Assembly (NCBI GenBank): GCA_021769295.1
Contig: JAETTD010000005.1
Span: 1 to 64,000 of the forward strand
Source: Bacillota bacterium
GTDB taxonomy: Bacteria > Bacillota > Clostridia > Peptostreptococcales > Anaerovoracaceae
Direction: 5' to 3'
Length of the DNA stretch: 64,000 nucleotides
The translations under genes and the position numbers were made by a program. The first letter of the stretch is position 1, and each line of letters starts with the position of its first letter. Below the pieces are notes generated by a model. The model did not search any database, had not been told where the DNA came from, and saw nothing but the letters and a program-made list of their open reading frames with translations. Shown here piece after piece: positions 26,721-35,242 of this stretch.

Positions 26721-28604
26721 GTGGAACATATTTTAATGGGAGAATATGATTGCATAGTGGTAGGAGCAGGTCATGCAGGCTGTGAGGCCGCCCTTGCCTG
26801 CGCCCGTATGGGCAAGAAAACGCTGATGTTTTCCATGAATCTGGAAGCCATAGCGATGATGCCATGCAATCCGTCCATAGGCGGAACGGGAAAGGGACAT
26901 CTTGTAAGAGAAATCGACGCCCTCGGCGGAGAAATGGGAATAAATATAGATAAGACTTTTTTACAGAGCAAAATGCTCAACACGGCAAAAGGCCCTGCGG
27001 TCCATTCTCTCAGAGCTCAGGCAGACAAGAACCGTTATCATATAGAAATGAAAAAAACCATTGAAAAAACTCCCAATCTTGACATGAAGCAGGGAGAGGT
27101 AACGGACATTGTCGTTGAAGAGGGAAAAGTAACAGGTGTAATAACCAAAACACATACATGGTACAAGGCAAAAGCCGTAATTCTTGCCACAGGTACTTTT
27201 TTGGCAGGAAAGATTTTTATAGGAAGCAGCGTTTTTGAAAGCGGCCCCAACGGCCTTGCCCCTTCCAATGAACTGGCGCAGAATCTGAAAAAGCACGGAA
27301 TGAAGCTTCGCCGTTTCAAAACCGGAACTCCTGCAAGGTGCCTTGGAAGCAGCCTTGATTATTCAAAGATGATTGAGCAGAAAGGCGACGAAAAGACCGT
27401 TCCTTTTTCATTTATGAATGATGAGGTAGGAGATAACAAAGTCTCATGCTGGCTCACTTATACCAATGAAGAAACTCACAAGGTCATCCGTGCCAATTTT
27501 CACCGCTCCGCATTGTTCGGAGGTCAGATTGAAGGAATCGGTCCAAGGTATTGCCCGTCAATCGAGGACAAGGTAAACAGATTTGCAGATAAAGAAAGAC
27601 ATCAGCTCTTTGTTGAGCCGGAGGGTCTTGACACAGATGAAATGTACATACAGGGAATGTCCTCCAGCTTGCCTGAAGATGTGCAGCTGGCATTTTACAA
27701 AACCATTCCCGGACTTGAAAATCTTCGCATCGTAAGGCCGGCATACGCTATAGAGTATGACTGTATAAATCCTCAGGACCTTAAGCTGAATCTGGAAAAC
27801 AGGCATATAGAAAACCTGTTTTGCGCAGGTCAGTTTAACGGAAGTTCAGGTTACGAAGAAGCTGCGGCTCAAGGACTAATGGCAGGAATAAACGCAGTTT
27901 TGAAGATTTCCGGCAAAAAATCTCTGGTTCTGGGAAGAAACGAGGCTTATATTGGCGTTCTAATCGACGATCTCGTGACTAAAGGTACAAATGAACCTTA
28001 CAGAATAATGACGTCCAGAGCGGAATATAGGCTGGTTCTGAGGCAAGACAACGCAGATTTGCGTTTGACGGACAAGGGATATGCCGTAGGATTGGCCTCA
28101 GAAGAGAGATACAAACGTTATTTAAAGAAAAAAGAGAACGTGGAGAAAGAATTTGCCAGATTGCAGGAAAAGTCCTTTGCACCGGCAGAAGTTAAAGAAT
28201 TTTTGGAGGCTCACGGAACTACCCCCGTTCAGTCGAGAGTTTCCATGGCAGAGCTTTTAAAGAGACCTCAGATTTCTTACGCCGATTTGGCCGAGATAGA
28301 TGACGACAGCAGGCCGGAACTTTCTTATCACGAAGTTACGCAGCTTGAAGTTCAGATAAAATATGAAGGCTATATACAAAAACAGTTGGCTCAGATTGAA
28401 AGATTCAAGAGGCTGGAGGACAAACGGCTTTCGCAGGATATTGATTATTCCCTGATAGAGGGTCTCAGAATAGAAGCAGCACAAAAGCTCAATCAGCTTA
28501 AGCCGGAATCCCTGGGACAGGCGTCGAGAATCTCAGGTGTTTCGCCGGCAGATATAAATGTACTCTTGGTATATTTAGAAAAAAAGAGAAGAGGCAAACA
28601 GTGA
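26721..28604 (+). CDS. mnmG: tRNA uridine 5-carboxymethylaminomethyl modification enzyme MnmG
   Basis: A 627-residue FAD enzyme, partner of MnmE. The dinucleotide-binding motif [19 protein letters not shown] is near the N terminus, followed by [20 protein letters not shown]. The C-terminal helical domain is complete. Translation begins at a GTG (26721) with GAGG eight bases upstream; the ATG at 26736 has no ribosome site. It overlaps rsmG by four bases. Confidence 0.97.
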   Translation: MEHILMGEYDCIVVGAGHAGCEAALACARMGKKTLMFSMNLEAIAMMPCNPSIGGTGKGHLVREIDALGGEMGINIDKTFLQSKMLNTAKGPAVHSLRAQADKNRYHIEMKKTIEKTPNLDMKQGEVTDIVVEEGKVTGVITKTHTWYKAKAVILATGTFLAGKIFIGSSVFESGPNGLAPSNELAQNLKKHGMKLRRFKTGTPARCLGSSLDYSKMIEQKGDEKTVPFSFMNDEVGDNKVSCWLTYTNEETHKVIRANFHRSALFGGQIEGIGPRYCPSIEDKVNRFADKERHQLFVEPEGLDTDEMYIQGMSSSLPEDVQLAFYKTIPGLENLRIVRPAYAIEYDCINPQDLKLNLENRHIENLFCAGQFNGSSGYEEAAAQGLMAGINAVLKISGKKSLVLGRNEAYIGVLIDDLVTKGTNEPYRIMTSRAEYRLVLRQDNADLRLTDKGYAVGLASEERYKRYLKKKENVEKEFARLQEKSFAPAEVKEFLEAHGTTPVQSRVSMAELLKRPQISYADLAEIDDDSRPELSYHEVTQLEVQIKYEGYIQKQLAQIERFKRLEDKRLSQDIDYSLIEGLRIEAAQKLNQLKPESLGQASRISGVSPADINVLLVYLEKKRRGKQ

Positions 28605-29311
28605 AGAAACTTATAGAATATTTTGAAAAAAACAATATTCCCTACAGTGAAGAAATGATATGCAAATTTGACGCCTATCGCAGCGGAATTCTTCAATGGA
28701 ACGAATTTGTAAACCTTACGGCAATACGAGAGCCTGAGGAGTTTACGATAAAGCATTTCGTGGATTCCGTAACGTGCTATAAATCAGATGAATACCAAAA
28801 TTCCGAGCGTATTTTGGATTTGGGGACGGGAGCCGGATTTCCCGGTGTTCCCCTTGCAATCCTTTCACCCGATAAAGAATTTGTCTTAGTGGATTCACTT
28901 AAAAAGCGGCTTAAGATTATAGATGAACTTTGCCTCAGCATAGGGATAGACAATGTCACAACCGTTCATGCAAGGGCAGAAGACTTGGCAAAGAACGGTG
29001 CGTATCGTGAAAAATACGATATGTGCACGTCAAGAGCGGTAGCAAATTTATCGGTATTATGCGAATATTGCCTGCCCTTTGTAAAGGTCGGAGGCTATAT
29101 GGCAGCATACAAAGGAGCAGATTTGGCAAAAGAGGCCGAAGAAGCTAAAAACGCCATAAAAATTCTCGGCGGAAAGCTTTGCAAGACTATAGATGCATCT
29201 TTTGACGAAGCAGCAGAGGAACATAAAATACTTTTGATTGAAAAGGTGACAAGGACACCGTCGAAATATCCGAGAAAAGCGGGAAGCCCTGCGAAAGAGC
29301 CCCTAAAATAG
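28601..29311 (+). CDS. rsmG: 16S rRNA (guanine527-N7)-methyltransferase
   Basis: A 236-residue SAM-dependent methyltransferase. The SAM motif is [17 protein letters not shown], followed by [16 protein letters not shown] and [17 protein letters not shown]. It starts with GTG inside the last codons of mnmG. The stop codon sits in the loop of the following terminator. Confidence 0.96.
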   Translation: MKKLIEYFEKNNIPYSEEMICKFDAYRSGILQWNEFVNLTAIREPEEFTIKHFVDSVTCYKSDEYQNSERILDLGTGAGFPGVPLAILSPDKEFVLVDSLKKRLKIIDELCLSIGIDNVTTVHARAEDLAKNGAYREKYDMCTSRAVANLSVLCEYCLPFVKVGGYMAAYKGADLAKEAEEAKNAIKILGGKLCKTIDASFDEAAEEHKILLIEKVTRTPSKYPRKAGSPAKEPLK

Positions 29312-29330
29312 ACTTTTTAGGGGATTTTTT
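29300..29330 (+). terminator. Terminator overlapping the end of rsmG
   Basis: CCCCTAAAA (29300-29308) pairs with TTTTAGGGG (29315-29323), followed by six T. The rsmG stop codon (29309-29311) is in the loop. Confidence 0.85.
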
Positions 29331-29350
29331 GTGCATTGTTTTTTGCATTA

Positions 29351-29364
29351 CTCTTCCGGGAAAT
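29351..29364. promoter_or_regulatory. Candidate Noc-binding site upstream of noc
   Basis: CTCTTCCGGGAAAT matches the B. subtilis Noc consensus ATTTCCCGGGAAAT at 11 of 14 positions, with the right half (CCGGGAAAT) perfect. It lies 30 bases before the noc ATG, where binding would affect noc expression. Single site; inference. Confidence 0.4.
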
Positions 29365-29393
29365 GTTATGATTTTCCCAAGGAGGAGGGGAAA

Positions 29394-30230
29394 ATGGAAA
29401 AGAGAAGAAGGGGAATATTTGCATTTGCAACGGAGCAGACGCCGCAATCACAGATAATATCGGTGCCTATCTCGAAGATTGCAGCCAATCCTACTCAACC
29501 CAGAAAAGTATTTCAGGATGAGGCTATCGAGGAGTTGAGCGGTTCAATTAAAGAATACGGCGTGTTGCAGCCTATTATTTTAAGAGACAACGGAGATTGC
29601 TATACCATAATCGCAGGGGAGAGAAGGTACCGGGCAGCGCAGCTTGCCGGGCTTGATAAGATTCCGGCAGTCATAAGAGCAATGGAGGAACAAGAAGCGG
29701 CCCTTGTTGCCCTTGTAGAAAATGTACAAAGGGAAGATTTGAACTTTCTCGAAGAGGCAAGGGCATATAAAAAGCTTATGGACGATTTCGGACTCACGCA
29801 AACGGAAATAGCAGAAAAAGTCAACAAAAAACAGTCTACGATTTCAAATAAAATAAGAATACTGGCTCTTCCCGAGGACATACAGGAGAAAATAATCATA
29901 AATAAACTGACGGAAAGACATGCAAGAGCGTTGCTCAAGCTTACCGATGAAGAAGACAGAAAAAGAGTGACAGAGAGGGTTATAAACAACAACCTGAATG
30001 TAAAGCAGACCGAAAGGCTTATAGAAGAAGTCATACAAAAGAAGGAAGAAGCCTTCAGAAAGCGAAACAAGATAAATTACATAAGCTATAAGATATATCT
30101 TAACACCATAAGGAAAGCATTTAGCCAGATAAAAGAAATGGAAAAAAATGCCAAATTAACCCAAGAAGACAAGGGAGATTTCTTAGAGGTAAAAATTATA
30201 TTACCTAAAAACGATAGATGTTTCACGTGA
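29394..30230 (+). CDS. noc: Nucleoid occlusion protein Noc (ParB family)
   Basis: A 278-residue ParB-family protein. The N terminus MEKRRRGIFAFATEQT resembles the Noc membrane-targeting amphipathic helix, followed by the CTP-binding ParB box (ENVQREDLNFLEEARAY; IAGERRYRAAQLAG) and helix-turn-helix (LTQTEIAEKVNKKQSTISNK). The start at 29394 has AAGGAGGAGGGG; the open frame upstream is not coding. Gene order rsmG-noc-soj-spo0J matches Bacillus. Its stop codon lies inside a perfect parS site. Confidence 0.92.
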   Translation: MEKRRRGIFAFATEQTPQSQIISVPISKIAANPTQPRKVFQDEAIEELSGSIKEYGVLQPIILRDNGDCYTIIAGERRYRAAQLAGLDKIPAVIRAMEEQEAALVALVENVQREDLNFLEEARAYKKLMDDFGLTQTEIAEKVNKKQSTISNKIRILALPEDIQEKIIINKLTERHARALLKLTDEEDRKRVTERVINNNLNVKQTERLIEEVIQKKEEAFRKRNKINYISYKIYLNTIRKAFSQIKEMEKNAKLTQEDKGDFLEVKIILPKNDRCFT

Positions 30231-30246
30231 AACATCTATTTTTTTT
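30217..30246. promoter_or_regulatory. parS: parS site doubling as a terminator hairpin
   Basis: TGTTTCACGTGAAACA at 30219-30234 is a perfect parS (the ParB/Spo0J centromere site). The perfect palindrome extends to 30217-30238 and is followed by ATTTTTTTT, so as RNA it would also form a terminator for noc. The noc TGA stop is at 30228-30230 inside it. Confidence 0.92.
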
Positions 30247-30315
30247 ATAATAACTGTGGTAAAGAGCGTAAAAATATTATATAATAACAACATACATTAA
30301 ACAGGAGGATTTATT

Positions 30316-31086
30316 TTGGGAAAGGCAATAGCAATATTTAATCAAAAAGGTGGAGTAGGAAAAACTACTACAAACATAAACTTAGCAGCATGCCTTGCTT
30401 TGAGAGGAAAAAAGGTACTGGTTCTTGATATTGACCCGCAGGGAAACACAACCAGCGGACTCGGAGTGTCAAAACGTGAATTGGATGATACCGTTTACAA
30501 TATTTTGGTGGACGACGAGTATGATCCAAGGGATTCCATAATCCATACAAATGTGGAGAACCTTGATTTGATACCTGCAAGCGTTGATTTGGCAGGAGCA
30601 GAAGTTGAACTTGTGCAGATAGAGGGAAGAGAAAAGGCTTTAAAAAAAGGCCTCGATAAAATCAAGTCAAATTATGACTATATATTTATAGACTGCCCTC
30701 CTTCGCTGGGCTTGCTGACCATAAATTCACTGGCGGCAGTAGACAGCGTACTTATTCCTATTCAGTGCGAATTCTATGCTCTGGAGGGAGTGAGCCAGCT
30801 CGTAAGCACAATAGAATTGGTAAAGAAGAGTTTAAACCCACCGCTCGAAGTTCAGGGGGTAATTTTGAGCATGTTTGACGGAAGAACCAATCTTTCGGCA
30901 CAGGTGGTACAGGAAGTGAAAAAATATTTCGGCGGAAAAGTATATTCTACGGTTATTCCTCGTAATGTAAGGCTTGCAGAAGCGCCGAGCTATGGTTTAC
31001 CTATAACTGAATATGACCCTAAATCGAGGGGAGCAGAAGCATATATGGAATTCTCCGAAGAATTCCTTGAACTGGAGGAGGAATAG
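30316..31086 (+). CDS. soj: Chromosome-partitioning ATPase ParA/Soj
   Basis: A 256-residue ParA-family ATPase acting with Spo0J on origin segregation and on DnaA. The deviant Walker A is FNQKGGVGKTTTNINLA, Walker B is FIDCPPSLGLLT, and the C-terminal PRNVRLAEAPSYGLPI is typical of chromosomal Soj. It uses a TTG start at 30316 with AGGAGG 7 bases upstream. A TATAAT at 30280-30285 is a likely -10. Confidence 0.95.
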   Translation: MGKAIAIFNQKGGVGKTTTNINLAACLALRGKKVLVLDIDPQGNTTSGLGVSKRELDDTVYNILVDDEYDPRDSIIHTNVENLDLIPASVDLAGAEVELVQIEGREKALKKGLDKIKSNYDYIFIDCPPSLGLLTINSLAAVDSVLIPIQCEFYALEGVSQLVSTIELVKKSLNPPLEVQGVILSMFDGRTNLSAQVVQEVKKYFGGKVYSTVIPRNVRLAEAPSYGLPITEYDPKSRGAEAYMEFSEEFLELEEE

Positions 31087-31087
31087 T

Positions 31088-31987
31088 ATGGCGGCTGCAA
31101 AAAAAGGCGGATTAGGCAGAGGGCTTGATGCACTTTTCGCAGACGTTCCCGTCAAAGAGCCTTCGCCAAAACAGACAAAAGAACCTGTAAAACAGAAAGC
31201 TGATGAAAACACGGTGCAGTATATAAAGATACACGATATAATGCCAAATGTAAATCAGCCTCGAAAAACCTTTGACGAAGAGAAAATAGGAGAACTTGCT
31301 GCATCCATTAAAGAACATGGCATAATACAGCCTATCGTGGTAAGAAGTAGAGACAAGGGCTTTGAGATAGTCGCAGGAGAGAGAAGATGGCGGGCTGCAA
31401 TAAAGGCCGAGCTTACACAAGTTCCTTGCCTGATAAGAGACTTTGACGATGAGCAAAACATGCTGATAGCCATAATAGAAAATATGCAGAGAGAAGATCT
31501 GAATCCGATAGAAGAAGCAGAAGGTTTAAGGCAAATGACCGAAAACTACGGGATGACTCAGGAGCAGGTCTCTAAAAGCGTAGGTAAGAGCCGGCCGTAC
31601 ATTACCAACTCCATGCGGCTTTTAAAGCTGCCGGAATATATCAGAGAAAGCATAGCGGACGGAAGGCTGACTGCGGGGCACGGCAGAGCGTTGATTACAG
31701 TTTCCGATGAAAAGGAAAGAAAGGCAATCTGGGAGAAAGTTACGGAAGACAGTCTTTCGGTAAGGGAAACAGAAAAACTTGCGGCACAAGGAACAAAACC
31801 AAAGAAGAGAAAAACCGCAACGAGGCGCAAAAATCCGGATGTTGTAAGAATAGAGGAAGAATTAAAAGAAATTTTCGGCACCAAGGTGAGCATAAACAAC
31901 GCCGGAAGCAAAGGCAAAATAGAAATAGAATATTATACGGCAGATGAGCTGGAAAGATTGCTGGAGCTGTTGCAAACGCTTAAATAG
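31088..31987 (+). CDS. spo0J: Chromosome-partitioning protein ParB/Spo0J
   Basis: A 299-residue CTP-dependent DNA clamp that loads at parS. It starts MAAAKKGGLGRGLDALF, the usual chromosomal ParB opening. The CTP-binding blocks IVAGERRWRAAIKAELTQVP and IENMQREDLNPIEEAEG and the helix-turn-helix MTQEQVSKSVGKSRPYITNS are present. The start is 31088; the frame open upstream overlaps soj and is not used. It is one base downstream of the soj stop. Confidence 0.95.
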   Translation: MAAAKKGGLGRGLDALFADVPVKEPSPKQTKEPVKQKADENTVQYIKIHDIMPNVNQPRKTFDEEKIGELAASIKEHGIIQPIVVRSRDKGFEIVAGERRWRAAIKAELTQVPCLIRDFDDEQNMLIAIIENMQREDLNPIEEAEGLRQMTENYGMTQEQVSKSVGKSRPYITNSMRLLKLPEYIRESIADGRLTAGHGRALITVSDEKERKAIWEKVTEDSLSVRETEKLAAQGTKPKKRKTATRRKNPDVVRIEEELKEIFGTKVSINNAGSKGKIEIEYYTADELERLLELLQTLK

Positions 31988-31994
31988 AGGAGGA

Positions 31995-32010
31995 TGTTTC
32001 ACATGAAACT
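31995..32010. promoter_or_regulatory. parS: parS-like site over the ribosome-binding region of the next gene
   Basis: TGTTTCACATGAAACT differs from parS at two of 16 positions (central G to A and the last base). It lies between the AGGAGG at 31988-31993 and the start codon at 32003, so bound Spo0J could influence that gene. Confidence 0.6.
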
Positions 32011-32275
32011 TCTGATATACTTTTTACTTTTATGGAATGCAATCACCTTCATAATGATGGGTGTTGATAAGCACAGAGCAAAAACCGACAAGACAAGAAT
32101 AAGCGAAAAAACTTTGCTGCTGAGTAGCTTTGCTATGGGTGGAATAGGAAGTTGCGCAGGAGCAGCAGTCTTTCACCATAAAACCCAAAAGATAAAGTTT
32201 AAAATATTACTGCCTGTTTCTGTAGTGGTGAATGCGGCAGTAATTTATGGGTTGTTTTATTTTAATATAATTTAA
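32003..32275 (+). CDS. DUF1294 family small membrane protein
   Basis: A 90-residue protein with three hydrophobic segments: residues about 1-20 (MKLLIYFLLLWNAITFIMMG), 35-55 (LLLSSFAMGGIGSCAG) and 68-90. The DKHRAK segment after helix 1 and the FHHKTQK segment are typical of DUF1294, of unknown function. The ATG at 32003 is chosen because AGGAGG is 9 bases upstream; the ATG at 31994 directly touches the AGGAGG. Confidence 0.85.
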   Translation: MKLLIYFLLLWNAITFIMMGVDKHRAKTDKTRISEKTLLLSSFAMGGIGSCAGAAVFHHKTQKIKFKILLPVSVVVNAAVIYGLFYFNII

Positions 32276-32281
32276 GGAGAC

Positions 32282-32306
32282 GCCCCTGATATTCAGGGGC
32301 TTTTAT
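32282..32306 (+). terminator. Terminator after the DUF1294 gene
   Basis: GCCCCTGA (32282-32289) and TCAGGGGC (32293-32300) form an 8-bp stem, followed by TTTTAT. It ends 6 bases before the start of the next gene. Confidence 0.85.
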
Positions 32307-32311
32307 ATTGT

Positions 32312-32845
32312 ATGGAAGAAAAAGAACTGAAACATTTGCTTGATAAAGTTAAGTGCGAGCTTAAAAACATTGGAATTCCAATATCAAATGATATATCGGA
32401 AATCTATGTAAATAACAGAACAAAGAAAAGACTGGGAGCATGCAAGATAGAAAAGGGAATCGGTAAGAAGCCTGTATACAGGATAGAAATTTCCCATGTG
32501 GTACTTGGATGCACTGAAGATGAAATATGCAGCATCATCGCGCATGAATGTTTGCATACATGCCCCGGATGCTTTAATCATGGTAAAAAATGGAAAGAAT
32601 ACGGCGAAACGGTTTCCAAGACTTTGGGATACAAAATAAGCAGAACGATAAATACTGAAGAGCTAAGTATTGAAACATCGCTGAATGATGAAAAGGTTAA
32701 ATACATAGTGATATGCAATAATTGCGGACAGATATATGAAAGAAAACGAATGTGTCCTTTGGTCAAAGAGCCGTCACGATATAGGTGCGGCAAATGTGGT
32801 ATGACGCTGTCAAAAGCAATAAAAAGCACAACATCTTGTAGATGA
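32312..32845 (+). CDS. SprT-like zinc metalloprotease-fold protein
   Basis: A 177-residue protein. The gluzincin site HECLH lies in CSIIAHECLHTCPGC, with a third likely ligand in NHGKKWKEYG, as in SprT/SPRTN proteins. The C-terminal zinc ribbon shows CNNCGQIYERKRMC and CGKCGMTL. The family includes DNA-protein crosslink proteases; activity here is inferred. No good ribosome site is visible: the start lies almost directly after the terminator hairpin, so it may be translated from a leaderless or read-through mRNA. Confidence 0.82.
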   Translation: MEEKELKHLLDKVKCELKNIGIPISNDISEIYVNNRTKKRLGACKIEKGIGKKPVYRIEISHVVLGCTEDEICSIIAHECLHTCPGCFNHGKKWKEYGETVSKTLGYKISRTINTEELSIETSLNDEKVKYIVICNNCGQIYERKRMCPLVKEPSRYRCGKCGMTLSKAIKSTTSCR

Positions 32846-32861
32846 AAAAAAACGGGTTATA

Positions 32862-32870
32862 TGATATAAT
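32862..32870 (+). promoter_or_regulatory. Extended -10 promoter for gdpP-rplI-dnaB
   Basis: TGATATAAT at 32862-32870 combines a TG extension with a perfect -10, about 150 bases before the gdpP ATG. The leader has no recognised riboswitch. Confidence 0.5.
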
Positions 32871-33017
32871 AAATCATTACAAGCTCTTTACATCTCCTCA
32901 GGCCAACAGCTGCGGTCAGACAGGGGTATTATCACAAAACCAACACTAAAGAAAGAATAATAAATGTTAAAATAAACATGTATTCGTCGTGTTTAAAGGT
33001 AAGAATGGAGAAGAACC

Positions 33018-34775
33018 ATGACGTCGATGAAACTTGAAAACTTAATAGCATCTTATGTGCCGATGCCGGTATGCGTAATAAACAGCAGCGGCAAGGTTTT
33101 GAGCGCTAACGATAAGATTGGCGAAGTATTTTTATATGAGGGCATAGTTGACAGTGACATTTTTGCTTTAACAGGCATTAAGGTTTCCGAATTTTATGCT
33201 GCCGCACAAGAGGGCAGCCACCCTATGCTAAAGAGAAACGATAGGATTTTCAGACTTATATGCCAGAAGGTAACACCTGATGAAAACAGCGATTTAACTA
33301 TTTTGTTTGGCGACGTGACAAACCTTGAAGAACTTAAAGACAAATATAACAAAGAAAAGATTTGTATAGCAAAGATACAGATTGATAATTACGACGAACT
33401 TATAGCCAACACTCCCGTAGATTCTAAGATTTCCGTACCAAATGAGATAGACAGAACGGTAAGGAAGTGGGCTGAAAGGATAAATGCATCCATTAACAAG
33501 ATGAAGGATGACGCATATGTCGTTGCCTTTGAACAGCAATACCTCGACAAGCTTATAGCGTCAAAATTTGAGTTGCTTGATGAGGTGCGCCACATAGAAA
33601 CCGGAACGGATTTTCCTGTCAGTCTCAGTATAGGCGTAGGAGCAGGAGGAAAAAATCCGGTACAGACGGAAGATTATGCGGACGCCGCCCTGGACTTGGC
33701 TCTTGGAAGAGGCGGGGATCAGGCTGTTTTAAAGAGAAATATTAAAGTAGAATATTTCGGCGGAAAATTGCAGACCGTTGAAAAGAGAAACAAAGGAAAA
33801 TCAAGAATCGTAGGACACGCTTTGAGACAGCTTATAGATCAGTCCAAAAAAATCTTTATCATGGGGCATGTGAATCCGGATATGGACTGTTTCGGAGCAT
33901 CTTTGGGCATAATGAGGCTATGCGCCATTTGCGACAGAGAACCTTATATAGTAATAGATAATTACAAAGAAGCTTTGCACACCGTATTTAAGCAGGCAAA
34001 GGACAGCGATAATTATAAATTTATTTCCAGCGAAAAGGCCAAGGCGTTGGCTGATAAAGACAGTTTGCTTTTGGTTCTGGATACACACAGACCGAGCATG
34101 GTACAGTGCCCTGAACTTCTCCGTATTTGCGAGAGGGTGGTTATTATAGACCATCACCGCAGAGTGGAAGATTTTATAGAAAATCCGGTGCTTGCGTATA
34201 TGGAATCCTACGCATCGTCTACCAGCGAATTGGTGGCAGAGATTTTACAATATATGATAAGCAAAAAAGCCCTGAATAAATTTGAGGCCGAAGCATTGCT
34301 TGCAGGCATGACCGTCGATACCAACGGCTTTACGGTTAAAACCGGCGTGAGAACTTTTGAAGCGGCAGCGTGGCTTAGAAGACAAGGCGCCGACCCTACG
34401 GAAGTAAGCAGGTTTTTCCAGGAAGACAGGGAAAGCTTTATGATAAAGACCAAGACCCTTGCAAACGCCCAGTTCTTTGAGGGCGGAATAACAACTTCGA
34501 TTTGCTGCAAGCAACATCCCGATGAACAGGTCATATGTGCCCAAGTGGCCGACCAGCTTTTAACCATAAAGGGAGTGAAAGCAAGTTTTGTAGCCGGCAT
34601 AAATAACGAAGGCAGAACAGTAATAAGCGCACGTTCGCTGGGAGAAGTGAACGTACAGGTAATAATGGAAAATTTTAATGGCGGAGGCCATTTGACCACT
34701 GCTGCGGCTCAGGTGGACATAAGCCCTGAAGAAGTCATAAGCAGAATACTTGAAATTATGGAGGTACAACAATGA
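33018..34775 (+). CDS. gdpP: Cyclic-di-AMP phosphodiesterase GdpP-like protein without membrane helices
   Basis: A 585-residue DHH phosphoesterase predicted to cleave c-di-AMP. Order: PAS-like domain (about 1-105), degenerate GGDEF (about 115-255), DHH domain with GHVNPDMDCFGASLG, VLDTHRP and IIDHHRR (about 275-425), and a DHHA1 domain with NGGGHLTTAAAQ near the end. Usual GdpP has two N-terminal membrane helices before the PAS; none is present, and the sequence upstream of the GGAG-supported start is not coding. It overlaps rplI by four bases. Confidence 0.9.
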   Translation: MTSMKLENLIASYVPMPVCVINSSGKVLSANDKIGEVFLYEGIVDSDIFALTGIKVSEFYAAAQEGSHPMLKRNDRIFRLICQKVTPDENSDLTILFGDVTNLEELKDKYNKEKICIAKIQIDNYDELIANTPVDSKISVPNEIDRTVRKWAERINASINKMKDDAYVVAFEQQYLDKLIASKFELLDEVRHIETGTDFPVSLSIGVGAGGKNPVQTEDYADAALDLALGRGGDQAVLKRNIKVEYFGGKLQTVEKRNKGKSRIVGHALRQLIDQSKKIFIMGHVNPDMDCFGASLGIMRLCAICDREPYIVIDNYKEALHTVFKQAKDSDNYKFISSEKAKALADKDSLLLVLDTHRPSMVQCPELLRICERVVIIDHHRRVEDFIENPVLAYMESYASSTSELVAEILQYMISKKALNKFEAEALLAGMTVDTNGFTVKTGVRTFEAAAWLRRQGADPTEVSRFFQEDRESFMIKTKTLANAQFFEGGITTSICCKQHPDEQVICAQVADQLLTIKGVKASFVAGINNEGRTVISARSLGEVNVQVIMENFNGGGHLTTAAAQVDISPEEVISRILEIMEVQQ

Positions 34776-35218
34776 TAGTTATATTAAATAAAGATGTAAA
34801 AGGCACGGGAAAAGCCGGAGATGTGGTAAAGGTAAGCGACGGATATGCAAGAAACATGCTCATTCCAAGAGGACTTGCCACAGAAGCTACACAGGGAAAT
34901 ATAAGACATCTTGAAAAGCAAAAAGCGATAGCGGCCGAAAAGAAGGCAGAAGAAAAAGCCGCAGCCAAGGCTCAGGCAGAAAAAATAGACAAAATATCGG
35001 TTACGATAAAAACCAAGGCGGGAGAAGGGGGCAAAATATTCGGCTCCATAACTTCCAAAGATATAGCTGAAGCTTTAAACGAACAGCACAAGATAGATGT
35101 AGACAAGAAGAAAATTCAGCTTGCTTCACCGATTAAGCAGACAGGCGAAACGGAAGTGGATATTAAGCTTTATTCCGAAGTAGGCGCAAAACTCAAGGTA
35201 ATTGTGGAAGCAGAATAA
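34772..35218 (+). CDS. rplI: 50S ribosomal protein L9
   Basis: A 148-residue ribosomal protein. The L9 signature is in VKVSDGYARNMLIPRGLATEA, followed by the long connecting helix (about residues 45-75, Ala/Lys/Glu-rich) and the C-terminal RNA-binding domain (GKIFGSITSKDIAEAL). It sits between gdpP and dnaB, the usual order in Gram-positives. Confidence 0.97.
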   Translation: MIVILNKDVKGTGKAGDVVKVSDGYARNMLIPRGLATEATQGNIRHLEKQKAIAAEKKAEEKAAAKAQAEKIDKISVTIKTKAGEGGKIFGSITSKDIAEALNEQHKIDVDKKKIQLASPIKQTGETEVDIKLYSEVGAKLKVIVEAE

Positions 35219-35242
35219 GTTATAAATTACAGGGAGAAAAAA

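Noticed and set aside
32846-33017. c-di-AMP (ydaO-type) riboswitch before gdpP
   Set aside because: The leader lacks the conserved core of that riboswitch; only a promoter is visible.
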